39,085 bases of DNA from an uncultured Methanobrevibacter sp. (lineage in GTDB: Archaea; Methanobacteriota; Methanobacteria; Methanobacteriales; Methanobacteriaceae): the NCBI GenBank assembly GCA_900317865.1, contig ONIK01000036.1, forward strand, positions 1 through 39,085, read 5' to 3'. The notes beneath the pieces are model-generated. The model was not told where the DNA came from. It made no database searches and worked only from the letters and a program-made list of their open reading frames with translations. Below, piece by piece: positions 8,367-15,200 of this stretch; positions within the stretch are counted from its first letter, which is position 1, and the number at the start of each line of letters is the position of its first letter. The position numbers and the translations under genes were made by a program.

Positions 8367-8936
8367 ATGTTAGAACTAGAAGAATTACTAGAAATTTTCA
8401 ATAATGGAAAAACATTAACAATGGACGAAGAAGGAGCAGAAGCCTGTAATTATTACTCTCGCGAAGCACAAAAGATAACCTGCGAATTAAATTACCAGTA
8501 TCATGAATTTGATGAAATTAGAGAAATATTTTCTAAATTAATCGGAACCAAAGTAGATGGTGAATTCAGACTTTTCCCACCATTTTTCACTGATTTTGGA
8601 AAAAACATACATATTGGAAAAAACGTTTTCATTAATGCTGGTTGCAAATTCCAGGACCAAGGAGGGATTTACATAGGTGATGATGTGTTGATTGGACATA
8701 ATGTTGTTCTTGCAACATTAAATCATGAAGAAGAACTTGAAAAAAGAGAAAACCTATGTCCTTCACCCATAAAAATAGGCAATAAAGTCTGGATAGGTTC
8801 TAATGCTACCATATTGCCAGGAGTTACAATTGGCGAAGGGGCAATCATTGCAGCAGGTGCAGTTGTAACAAAGGACGTCAGTGCAAAAACAGTAGTCGGT
8901 GGTGTTCCAGCCAAATTTATTAAAAAAATTGATTGA
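8367..8936 (+). CDS. Hexapeptide-repeat sugar O-acetyltransferase (Maa/LacA/NodL type)
   Basis: A 189-residue cytoplasmic enzyme predicted to move an acetyl group from acetyl-CoA to a sugar hydroxyl. The N-terminal helical cap (about 1-60) matches the maltose-acetyltransferase domain. About 75-185 is a left-handed beta-helix built from hexapeptide turns such as IGKNVF, IGDDVL, IGNKVW and IGEGAI. His120 in NHE is in the place of the catalytic histidine of LacA and NodL. The length matches the family. The C-terminal VVGGVPAKFIKK is the usual end of this fold. It stands alone between the surface-protein gene (divergent) and alkD (convergent). The acceptor sugar is unknown, though a surface glycan is plausible. 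Confidence 0.9.
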   Translation: MLELEELLEIFNNGKTLTMDEEGAEACNYYSREAQKITCELNYQYHEFDEIREIFSKLIGTKVDGEFRLFPPFFTDFGKNIHIGKNVFINAGCKFQDQGGIYIGDDVLIGHNVVLATLNHEEELEKRENLCPSPIKIGNKVWIGSNATILPGVTIGEGAIIAAGAVVTKDVSAKTVVGGVPAKFIKKID

Positions 8937-9035
8937 ATATACCTACCATATAATGAAAGATAGCATGAATTATTTGGATAAACAATAATAAAAATAACAA
9001 AATTTTAAAACCATCATTTAATTTAAAGAATATTC

Positions 9036-9063
9036 AATGAATTAAACATTATTTTAATTCATT
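9036..9063. terminator. Perfect 11-bp hairpin between convergent genes
   Basis: AATGAATTAAA at 9036-9046 and TTTAATTCATT at 9053-9063 form a perfect stem around a six-base loop. The hairpin sits between the convergent stops at 8936 and 9086. A bidirectional transcription-end structure is the simplest reading; archaeal termination depends more on T-runs, so this is tentative. Confidence 0.45.
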
Positions 9064-9085
9064 AAATGTTTGGTAGACGAGTTAA

Positions 9086-9769
9086 TTAAGACAATTTCTT
9101 TTGAACTTTTTCACTTTCAAGTTCTCTGATTGCATTGGATGAAATCCATCTGCAGGTTTTATCATCAAATTGAGAGATTTCATAAGCAGCATCCAATGCT
9201 TTTCTATTACATTCAATGTCTCTTTTTCCAATTTGTCTTAAAGCCCAGTTAACTGATTTTTTAACAAAATTCCTTTCATCAAAAGAAGCTTTTTTAATTA
9301 ATGGAAAATATTTATCAAAATATTTGGATTCAGCCTTCTTATCACGAACTGCAATAACCGCAATCAAACTGAATGCAGTTCTTTTAACGAATTCCTTTTC
9401 AGACTCACACCATATGAAAATGTTATCCCTGGCTTCCGGCAAATCAACAAGTAAGTTAAGACAGGCCTGGTCTACAATATCCCATGAATAGAATGAATTA
9501 ACCCATTCGTTCAATTGTTTAGAAGTGACTTTCCCTTTTTCTTCTATCATCGTAGCAAGCAAATGAGATTCATGATAAGGATGATTCCATAGTTCAATGG
9601 CCAAATCATGATTTTTTCCAATTTCTTTAGCTAATTTTCTAATAACTGGAAGTCTAATACCATATGAATATTCGCATCCTATTGCAAATCTTTTATTGGA
9701 ATTAACAACTTTTTCATCAGATATTTCTTCAAAATAAGCAATTACTTCTTGAAAATTCATATCATCCAT
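9086..9769 (-). CDS. DNA alkylation repair protein, AlkD family
   Basis: A HEAT-repeat-like DNA glycosylase-family protein of 227 residues. AlkD removes positively charged alkylated bases from DNA. The sequence is all alpha-helical, with the family's landmarks YGIRLPVIRKLAKEI near the start, LWNHPYHESHLLA, SWDIVDQ and the helix KSVNWALRQIGKRD. The open frame extends upstream to 9829 inside the previous gene; the ATGs at 9769 and 9760 are the realistic starts. The 9769 ATG overlaps the end of the COG1325 gene by eight bases, implying coupled translation. It sits in a run with an RNA-binding protein and ribosomal L15e, a housekeeping setting. Confidence 0.88.
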   Translation of the reverse strand: MDDMNFQEVIAYFEEISDEKVVNSNKRFAIGCEYSYGIRLPVIRKLAKEIGKNHDLAIELWNHPYHESHLLATMIEEKGKVTSKQLNEWVNSFYSWDIVDQACLNLLVDLPEARDNIFIWCESEKEFVKRTAFSLIAVIAVRDKKAESKYFDKYFPLIKKASFDERNFVKKSVNWALRQIGKRDIECNRKALDAAYEISQFDDKTCRWISSNAIRELESEKVQKKLS

Positions 9770-10118
9770 CCAAAATAGCTTCCCTAACCTTTTCAACTGC
9801 AATTTCTTTTTTTGCAGGATAAGCGGCAATTTTTATTTTAAGATGAATAGAATCTCCAGAATCTTTAATGGTTAATTTTTCATCTATGGCATCTAATTTA
9901 TCCAAATCCACAGATTCTAAAAGCAAATTAAAAAAAGCTTTGGTGTATCTTTTCTTAGAAACAACACCAGATAAAATTATTATTTTATCTTCAGTTAAAC
10001 CTTCGGCCTCTTCTGCTTCTATTTCAGCCTCAGGCAAAATATTTAAAATAGCTTGTGACAGTTCTTCAGCATCTTCATTTTCATAAACAAAGACTCTAAA
10101 TTTTATATTATGTATCAT
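9762..10118 (-). CDS. RNA-binding protein, COG1325 family (predicted exosome-linked)
   Basis: A 118-residue protein of the archaeal family described as a predicted exosome-related RNA-binding protein with a dsRBD-like alpha-beta fold. Landmarks are the first strand IHNIKFRVFVYENED, the acidic middle around AEIEAEEAEG, and VVSKKRYTKAFFNLLLES. It starts at ATG 10118; the upstream TTG at 10127 has no ribosome binding site. It lies directly after the L15e gene and overlaps alkD. Adjacency to L15e is characteristic of this family and supports a role in rRNA processing or ribosome assembly, but the exact function is not established. Confidence 0.75.
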   Translation of the reverse strand: MIHNIKFRVFVYENEDAEELSQAILNILPEAEIEAEEAEGLTEDKIIILSGVVSKKRYTKAFFNLLLESVDLDKLDAIDEKLTIKDSGDSIHLKIKIAAYPAKKEIAVEKVREAILDG

Positions 10119-10150
10119 GAAAATCAAAAAAAGAGTAGTAAAAAGAGAGA

Positions 10151-10708
10151 TTATAAATCTCTTCTTCTTGCTTGTTCACTACCTTTTCCTTTAGATTTTA
10201 TTCCACGTCCTTTGTTACCAGCACTAGTTAAGCCTCTTAAAGCTCTGTTAGTGTGTTTTTTGGAGCAAATCCAATTGATTTTTTTATCGTTAATGATAGA
10301 AGGACTTTGTGGATCTACTAAAATAACTTCGTAGTATTTATATTTACCGTCAGACCATACCCAGTAAGAGTTTAATACTTCTAAGTTAGGGTATTTTTTG
10401 CCTACTCTTTCTTCAGCAATTCTTTGAATAGATTTAGCTTGAGTGATTTTGTTTACACCCATTCTTTTAGGTTTACGACCGCCTTTGAAACGTGATTTTC
10501 TTCTTCCACCACGTCTTACTCTGGTTCTTACTAAAACAAAACCTTTTTTAGCTCTGTAACCTAAACTTCTAGCTCTGTCTAATCTAGTAGGTCTGTCAAT
10601 TCTTTGTACTACTTTTTGACGTCTCCATTGTGGAGCTCTTTGCCACATGAGTTCACGTACGTAAGACTCATCCGGGTTTTTCCAAGCATCTCTAATATAT
10701 TTATACAT
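10151..10708 (-). CDS. rpl15e: 50S ribosomal protein L15e
   Basis: A 185-residue large-subunit ribosomal protein found in archaea and eukaryotes. It is extremely basic. Landmarks are MYKYIRDAWKNP at the start, WRRQKVVQRIDRPTRLDRAR, RRGGRRKSRFKGGRKPKRMG and the C-terminal HTNRALRGLTSAGNKGRG, all typical of L15e. An upstream start at 10750 adds a non-family extension; the ATG at 10708 has GGTGA five bases ahead and fits the family length. It heads the run L15e, COG1325, alkD. Confidence 0.97.
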   Translation of the reverse strand: MYKYIRDAWKNPDESYVRELMWQRAPQWRRQKVVQRIDRPTRLDRARSLGYRAKKGFVLVRTRVRRGGRRKSRFKGGRKPKRMGVNKITQAKSIQRIAEERVGKKYPNLEVLNSYWVWSDGKYKYYEVILVDPQSPSIINDKKINWICSKKHTNRALRGLTSAGNKGRGIKSKGKGSEQARRRDL

Positions 10709-10822
10709 AAATTTCACCTTTTTTTGTTCAGCTATAAAAGCCACATCCAATGGGAACTTATCCCAAAAAAAGCAAACTGCTAAAATTTTAACAGTAATAA
10801 AATATTTGTTTTAAGTACATAT
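10709..10822 (-). promoter_or_regulatory. Promoter and leader of the L15e gene
   Basis: A TATA-like element CTTTATATGTAC (minus strand, about 10813-10822) lies upstream of the L15e ATG. The roughly 85-base leader contains a small hairpin, GGGATAAGTTCCC, at about 10752-10764. A leader of this length is unusual for an archaeal gene and could allow ribosomal-protein autoregulation, but nothing more specific can be shown. A second TATA-like element closer to the gene (about 10727-10738) offers an alternative start. Confidence 0.35.
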
Positions 10823-10837
10823 AAAGTTAATGTTTTT

Positions 10838-11245
10838 TTAGGACTCTTTTAGAAATATTTTAAAATTAATGAATTTAATTTCATATCCTTCATAGACTTC
10901 ATCTACACCAAAGCTTACAACAACACCATATAACTCTTTTCCGCCATCCATTAGTTTAGACAATACATAATTATCTTTTCGTGGAACATAACCTATTTTT
11001 TGGCCATTATACTTAACCAGAATGGCATGCTTGTCATATTCGTTTGAAGCTTCACGAAGCAAATCCAGTTTATCCCTAACTTTAATTATCGGAAAAATAT
11101 CATCTATATAATCAATATAATCCAAACCTGCAACATAGGTCTTTATTAAAAATATATCCTTTAAAAAAGGCTTTAACTTGCCCCCATTTTGAAGAAAACC
11201 TACAATATCAGTTATATCTGAATTGGGTTTTTGAATATTTGCCAT
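10838..11245 (-). CDS. HIRAN-domain protein
   Basis: A 135-residue protein whose residues 33-120 match the HIRAN domain: FLIKTYVAGLDYID at the start, then REASNEYDKHAILVKYNG and QKIGYVPRKDN. HIRAN domains occur in HLTF/Rad5-type helicases, where they bind 3' DNA ends, and as small stand-alone proteins in bacteria and phages. The ATG directly follows the TAA stop of the J-domain gene, so the two are translated together. No helicase or nuclease is fused. A DNA-end-binding role is inferred from the family. Confidence 0.85.
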   Translation of the reverse strand: MANIQKPNSDITDIVGFLQNGGKLKPFLKDIFLIKTYVAGLDYIDYIDDIFPIIKVRDKLDLLREASNEYDKHAILVKYNGQKIGYVPRKDNYVLSKLMDGGKELYGVVVSFGVDEVYEGYEIKFINFKIFLKES

Positions 11246-11986
11246 TTAAATCAAATCATTAATTTTATTTTCAAGTTCTAAAATGTCTTCTTTTCTATCT
11301 TCAATCAGTTCATTAAGCATGTTTTTATATTTCTGGCCAGATTCATCATCTTCAAGCAATTCTTTTTTATTAAAAGGATACTTTTTCTTAAGTTCCATTA
11401 CTTTATCTTCATATTCCTGAACCAATCTTTTTAAATCATCTATCTGAGTAGTTTCTTCTCCAGCATTTTCAGGAAGAATAGCAGCAACAGATTCCAAACC
11501 TTTTAAATCACCATGTTCAAAGCAATATACTGCCCTATAAAATAAATTCAATTCAAAAAATGTCTGATTAGGATTTAAATCAGGATGTAATTTTTTAACA
11601 AGCATCCGATAAAGTTTTTTAAGTTTCTTTGTATCACTTTCAGATAATTTTTCAGGAGTATTTTCTTCAAGAGACTTGATTTCATCTATTTGGGCCTGTA
11701 CCTGCTTTTCGTATTCTTCAAACTCTTCTTGCAGTATCCTTTCAATCTTATCTAAATCAATTTCATTTCCATGGTTAATTTCAATTTGGATTAGCTGAAG
11801 CTTTCGTTTTAATTTATCTATTTTAAGTTCCAGATTATACAATTCATATTCTAATATTCCAAACTTCAAAACATATTGTCTTTCAATTTCCGGACCCACA
11901 TGACTTATTAAATTATCATATTGCAAAATTAACTGTGCTAACTGATCTTTTAAACTTGTTACTTCAGGATGAATAATTAATGTCAT
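11246..11986 (-). CDS. Coiled-coil protein with internal J-domain-like HPD motif
   Basis: A 246-residue hydrophilic protein. About 10-110 is predicted coiled coil, rich in E, K, L and Q heptads. About 118-170 looks like a J domain with KLYRMLVKKLHPDLNPN, where HPD is at 134-136; this tripeptide stimulates the ATPase of Hsp70 (DnaK). A second coiled coil fills about 185-246. It starts at ATG 11986; an upstream TTG at 11995 is less likely. It forms a two-gene unit with the HIRAN protein. Flanking a J domain with coiled coils suggests it brings DnaK to a specific client, perhaps via the HIRAN partner. Confidence 0.75.
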   Translation of the reverse strand: MTLIIHPEVTSLKDQLAQLILQYDNLISHVGPEIERQYVLKFGILEYELYNLELKIDKLKRKLQLIQIEINHGNEIDLDKIERILQEEFEEYEKQVQAQIDEIKSLEENTPEKLSESDTKKLKKLYRMLVKKLHPDLNPNQTFFELNLFYRAVYCFEHGDLKGLESVAAILPENAGEETTQIDDLKRLVQEYEDKVMELKKKYPFNKKELLEDDESGQKYKNMLNELIEDRKEDILELENKINDLI

Positions 11987-12027
11987 TTGAATCAATCCAA
12001 TTTATTACAAAAATATTTATTTTTAAA

Positions 12028-12038
12028 TTAATATAACT
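12028..12038 (+). promoter_or_regulatory. TATA box upstream of the DUF3795 gene
   Basis: TTAATATAACT lies about 22 bases before the ATG at 12055, in the 68-base gap between divergent genes. Confidence 0.35.
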
Positions 12039-12054
12039 TTTTTGTAGAGATATT

Positions 12055-12456
12055 ATGAAAATGCCAGATACTATTGATTCAAAGTTATTTGCTCCCTGTG
12101 GAGTTAATTGTATTAGCTGTGAAAGATACCAAAATCCATGTGTAGGCTGTTTGGTTGGGGATGATGGGAAAAATAAAGCTAGTTTGAAATGTAAAATCAA
12201 AGCCTGTTTTGATACTAAGAATTTTAGTTACTGTGGTCGATGCAGCGAATTTCCATGTCCTTTAATGAAAAAGCATTCTAAGAAATATTTTAAGAGACAT
12301 GATTTTAATACATTGGACAGTGCTAAAAGAATTAAAACTACAGGCATCGGAAAGATGATGACACAGGATCGTGACAGATGGATGTGCCCAGAATGTGGTG
12401 GAATAATTCATTTTCAGACAAAAACTTGTTCAGAATGTGGCTTTAAAGGTGATTGA
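12055..12456 (+). CDS. DUF3795-type cysteine-rich protein with C-terminal zinc ribbon
   Basis: A 133-residue protein with the DUF3795 pattern near its start: FAPCGVNCISCERY, then CVGC, KCKIKACF and YCGRCSEFPCPLM. This dense cysteine set probably binds metal or an iron-sulfur cluster. Residues about 110-130 add a rubredoxin-like zinc ribbon, CPECGG and CSECGF. Its TGA is followed at once by the ATG of the flavoprotein gene, so the two form an operon and may work together in redox chemistry. The biochemical role of DUF3795 is not known. Confidence 0.82.
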   Translation: MKMPDTIDSKLFAPCGVNCISCERYQNPCVGCLVGDDGKNKASLKCKIKACFDTKNFSYCGRCSEFPCPLMKKHSKKYFKRHDFNTLDSAKRIKTTGIGKMMTQDRDRWMCPECGGIIHFQTKTCSECGFKGD

Positions 12457-13119
12457 ATGGAATTCTATTTAATTAATGGTGGACCAAGAAAGAAATACAG
12501 TACAGCAAAACTTTTAAACAAAGTTCATGACGGAATTAACGACGAATTAACAAAAAATAATATTGGAGAATTTAACATTAATACCATAATGTTATATGAT
12601 CTGGATTACAAAGGCTGCAAATCCTGTTTCCACTGCAAAAAGATTGGTGGAAAATATTACGGACAATGCCCAATAAAGGACGATTTAAGGGAATTGCTTC
12701 CAAAAATCCATGAAAGCGATGCTGTGGCATTTGCAAGCCCAATATATTTTGGAAATGTGACTGGGCAGTTGAGAAGCTTTTTGGAACGACTGATTTTTTC
12801 AAAATTAGTTTACGGAAGAGAATCTTTAGCTGAAAAAAAACCAAATGCGATAATATATACAATGAATGCTACAAAAGAACAAGCGGATGCGATGTATGAA
12901 AATACTCTTTTTAAACCTTTTGAATCAGCTTTAGAATATAACTTTGGAAAACCTTATTCGCTGAAAATATATGACACATATCAGTTTAAAGATTATTCAT
13001 TATATGAAAATTATCTATTTGATGAAAAAGAAAAAGCAAAAACCCTTGAAGAACAATTTCCTAATGATTTGAACTCCGCATATAATTTGGGTGTAAAATT
13101 AGCTAGAGATACATTATAA
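12457..13119 (+). CDS. NADPH-dependent FMN reductase-like flavoprotein
   Basis: A 220-residue flavodoxin-fold protein. The N-terminal strand and loop FYLINGGPRKKYSTAKLL forms the FMN-phosphate site, GCKSCFHCKKIGG is a cysteine-rich insert that in related iron-sulfur flavoproteins holds a cluster, and DAVAFASPIYFGNVTGQLRSF is the conserved second FMN loop. It likely moves electrons from NAD(P)H or ferredoxin to a small acceptor. The cysteines (two CxxC pairs in a row) allow a [4Fe-4S] cluster but are not exactly the classical spacing. It follows the DUF3795 gene with no gap. Confidence 0.85.
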   Translation: MEFYLINGGPRKKYSTAKLLNKVHDGINDELTKNNIGEFNINTIMLYDLDYKGCKSCFHCKKIGGKYYGQCPIKDDLRELLPKIHESDAVAFASPIYFGNVTGQLRSFLERLIFSKLVYGRESLAEKKPNAIIYTMNATKEQADAMYENTLFKPFESALEYNFGKPYSLKIYDTYQFKDYSLYENYLFDEKEKAKTLEEQFPNDLNSAYNLGVKLARDTL

Positions 13120-13150
13120 CTAAAAACATAATATTTATATAATAAATATA

Positions 13151-13181
13151 ACAATAGTTTTAATTGTAAATTAACTATTGT
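13151..13181. repeat. 9-bp inverted repeat in a convergent intergenic region
   Basis: ACAATAGTT at 13151-13159 and AACTATTGT at 13173-13181 are perfect inverted arms, 22 bp centre to centre. Just beyond, TTAGATTAACAAT (13184-13196) is identical to 13 bases in the promoter of the LytTR cassette at 14434-14446. It may be a binding site for the LytTR protein. Confidence 0.4.
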
Positions 13182-13227
13182 TATTAGATTAACAATGAGT
13201 TATATTACTCACCCATTTGTATATATT

Positions 13228-13262
13228 TAAGAGATTTGGGGTTAAATTCCCCATAATACTCT
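13228..13262. terminator. Hairpin at the 3' end of the LytTR cassette
   Basis: TTGGGG and CCCCA surround TTAAATT around 13237-13253, flanked by AGAG and CTCT. The structure lies just beyond the DUF3021 stop between convergent genes, so a transcription-end role is plausible. Confidence 0.4.
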
Positions 13263-13264
13263 CT

Positions 13265-13687
13265 TTATTCTAATTTTTGATTTATTTCGCGAGCTTCTAA
13301 ATAATAATAGATATAAAAACCTAACCAGAATATCGCTGCAAAAATAACTGCAATAATAACCCATTCTACTATTACACCAATGCCGAAAGTTAATGGTAAC
13401 CATCCGAAATATATGGCTACGCTAAACAATACCGTAAATCCAATAGCCATTTGGAACAACACCTGCAAAGGCAAAGACAAATCTTCCCTATCATAGATTA
13501 AACCGCTCAAAGAAAATGCCCATCCAATCACAATTGATCCGAAAAATGCATTAATTACATCATAACCTGAAAAAGCAACATTTTGCGGTCCGGACTGAAA
13601 TGCAATCAATACCTCTATTAATGCAATGATAAAACAACCAACAAAAGCTCCTAATGCAAGTCTTTCTATTAAATCACTGATTTTCAT
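13265..13687 (-). CDS. DUF3021 membrane protein, partner of the LytTR regulator
   Basis: A 140-residue protein with four predicted membrane helices, matching DUF3021: ALGAFVGCFIIALIEVL, the middle NAFFGSIVIGWAFSLSGLIY, and a final helix ending in IYYYLEAREINQKL. In Firmicutes, DUF3021 genes sit beside LytTR regulators and form small membrane sensing units. Here it follows the LytTR gene closely. The ATG at 13687 is preferred because AGGTG lies six bases upstream; the GTG at 13696 is part of that site. Confidence 0.85.
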   Translation of the reverse strand: MKISDLIERLALGAFVGCFIIALIEVLIAFQSGPQNVAFSGYDVINAFFGSIVIGWAFSLSGLIYDREDLSLPLQVLFQMAIGFTVLFSVAIYFGWLPLTFGIGVIVEWVIIAVIFAAIFWLGFYIYYYLEAREINQKLE

Positions 13688-13696
13688 AATTAACAC

Positions 13697-14137
13697 CTAC
13701 AAACCCAATGCCTCTTTAAACTCAGGCAAATATTTTCTTGAAATATTATCCTTTAAACCATTCTTCAACATTATAAACATCATACCCTTTAATGATGGAG
13801 CTACACGATCAATCTTTTTAATATTAATAATTGTTGTTTTTGATATGCGAACAAAAGACTGATTTAGAGACTCTTCAACCTGATATAATGCTTTTTTAAC
13901 AGCATATTCATCATCCTGAGTATAAACCTTAACAACCTTATCTTCAACACGAATCATGAAAATTTCATCATATTCCAAAAAGGTAATATCCTTTCCTTTT
14001 TTAACTGCAAGCATGTCATTTTTTGATTCATCTTCTAAAAGATTTATTGCCTTTTGAATATTGTCCGTTAGCTCATTTGTATGAATATCTGCATACGGTT
14101 CCTCAACATCTCTTGAAAAGAACAAATTTACTTTCAT
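13697..14137 (-). CDS. LytTR-family DNA-binding regulator
   Basis: A 146-residue regulator. About 40-146 is the LytTR DNA-binding domain: ITFLEYDEIFMIRVEDKVVKV, the YQVEESLNQSFVRISKTTIIN segment and the final NISRKYLPEFKEAL. The N-terminal 40 residues lack a receiver domain, as is usual for the LytTR-DUF3021 type. The ATG at 14137 overlaps the TGA of the 2TM gene (ATGA), with GGAGA about ten bases ahead; the longer frame to 14194 is rejected. It probably regulates its own cassette; the shared boxes at 13184-13196 and 14434-14446 are candidate sites. Confidence 0.9.
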   Translation of the reverse strand: MKVNLFFSRDVEEPYADIHTNELTDNIQKAINLLEDESKNDMLAVKKGKDITFLEYDEIFMIRVEDKVVKVYTQDDEYAVKKALYQVEESLNQSFVRISKTTIINIKKIDRVAPSLKGMMFIMLKNGLKDNISRKYLPEFKEALGL

Positions 14138-14400
14138 TTTGACAATTTCTCCATTTCTTGTTTGATTTTTCTTTCTCTGTATTCTTCGCCACAAATATCT
14201 TCAAATACAAATGCTTTTAAAAAATCTTTTAATACACCTATACCCCAGAAAAATGCCGGAAACATTACCCACCAGAAGTCTGGTGAAAAAACTGCATTAA
14301 TTATTGCTAAAAATCCATTTACACAAATGTATGACATCAAATTTTTATAAAATCTAAGTTTTTTATCAACCCTTTCAGCTGCTCTTTCATAATCATTCAT
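14134..14400 (-). CDS. Small 2TM-domain membrane protein
   Basis: An 88-residue protein with two membrane helices (about 20-37 and 42-65) separated by SPDFWW, framed by charged ends. The layout matches the 2TM domain that accompanies LytTR regulators and some histidine kinases. It is the first gene of the three-gene cassette and overlaps the LytTR gene by four bases. It may sense membrane state and hold or release the regulator; that is inference. Confidence 0.8.
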   Translation of the reverse strand: MNDYERAAERVDKKLRFYKNLMSYICVNGFLAIINAVFSPDFWWVMFPAFFWGIGVLKDFLKAFVFEDICGEEYRERKIKQEMEKLSK

Positions 14401-14422
14401 TTAGAAAACCTCTGTAAACTTC

Positions 14423-14452
14423 GTTAATAATAGTTAGATTAACAATATATAA
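14423..14452 (-). promoter_or_regulatory. LytTR cassette promoter with candidate operator
   Basis: A minus-strand TATA box TTTATATATTG (14443-14453) overlaps the 13-base block TTAGATTAACAAT (14434-14446) shared with 13184-13196. GTTAAT (14423-14428) and ATTAAC (14438-14443) form a short inverted repeat. Overlap of the box with TATA fits control of the cassette by its own LytTR protein. Confidence 0.45.
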
Positions 14453-14525
14453 AGGTCTAATTATCACTTCAACTAAGATGCAGAAATACACATGTGAAAT
14501 GCAAAAAATAGAAAGTGAAAGGTAA

Positions 14526-15200
14526 CTATATTGTAATAGTTACCAAATAATATAAAATTGAAGTTAAAGCAGGAACAGTTAAATTATCAATTCCACCATA
14601 ACTTAAAGCTTCACAAATCGTTGCAACAGCAGAAATTCCTAAAATAGCTGCCAAATTAAAGTTAGGCATTGGATAACCGATTGTTGAGAAAACCATCCAG
14701 ACAAATACACTCATTACTGTTGTTACTACAAACATGGTAAGTGATCCTTCCAATGATTTTTCACCGCCGAATACCTTATATTTGACTCTGCCGAATTTTT
14801 GACCTATCAATGCTGCAAAACCATCACCATATACCATAGGTACAATAGCTAGTGCAACAATCCACAGGTGATTGGAAAATACAGCAATCAGAACTGTCCA
14901 AATACCCGCATAGAAGAACAAACCTAAAGCATGACCGGATTCAGTTACGCTGTTTTCAATTTTGATAGGTGAATATTCAGTCAGGAAGAACAATGCTATT
15001 GTAATCGGTAAAGTTAAAAACCAAACCATTACCCAGGGATCTGAGAAAAACGGCATGGCAAATATCATATTACCGACCATAATGTGTAAAAATTTACGTG
15101 AAACCTCAGGTCGGGTTTTTAAAACCATTTCTGCTATTACAAATATGGCAGCAACATAAATATAAACAACAATTAATGCCAGAATATCAGACCATATCAT
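14526..15200 (-). CDS. Dolichol/phytol-kinase-like membrane protein (SEC59 family)
   Basis: A 224-residue protein with about seven membrane helices. Features of the polyprenol kinase/CTP-transferase-like family are RPEVSRKFLHIMVGN near residue 35, VPMVYGDGFAALIGQKFGR in the middle, and FGGEKSLEGSLTMF followed by EALSYGGIDNLTVP near the end. Plant VTE5 phytol kinase and yeast dolichol kinase share these motifs and use CTP or another NTP to phosphorylate an isoprenoid alcohol. The ATG overlaps the TAA stop of the upstream tocopherol-cyclase-like gene by one base, so the two are coupled. A likely substrate is geranylgeraniol or another polyprenol; this is inferred from archaeal isoprenoid chemistry. 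Confidence 0.85.
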   Translation of the reverse strand: MIWSDILALIVVYIYVAAIFVIAEMVLKTRPEVSRKFLHIMVGNMIFAMPFFSDPWVMVWFLTLPITIALFFLTEYSPIKIENSVTESGHALGLFFYAGIWTVLIAVFSNHLWIVALAIVPMVYGDGFAALIGQKFGRVKYKVFGGEKSLEGSLTMFVVTTVMSVFVWMVFSTIGYPMPNFNLAAILGISAVATICEALSYGGIDNLTVPALTSILYYLVTITI

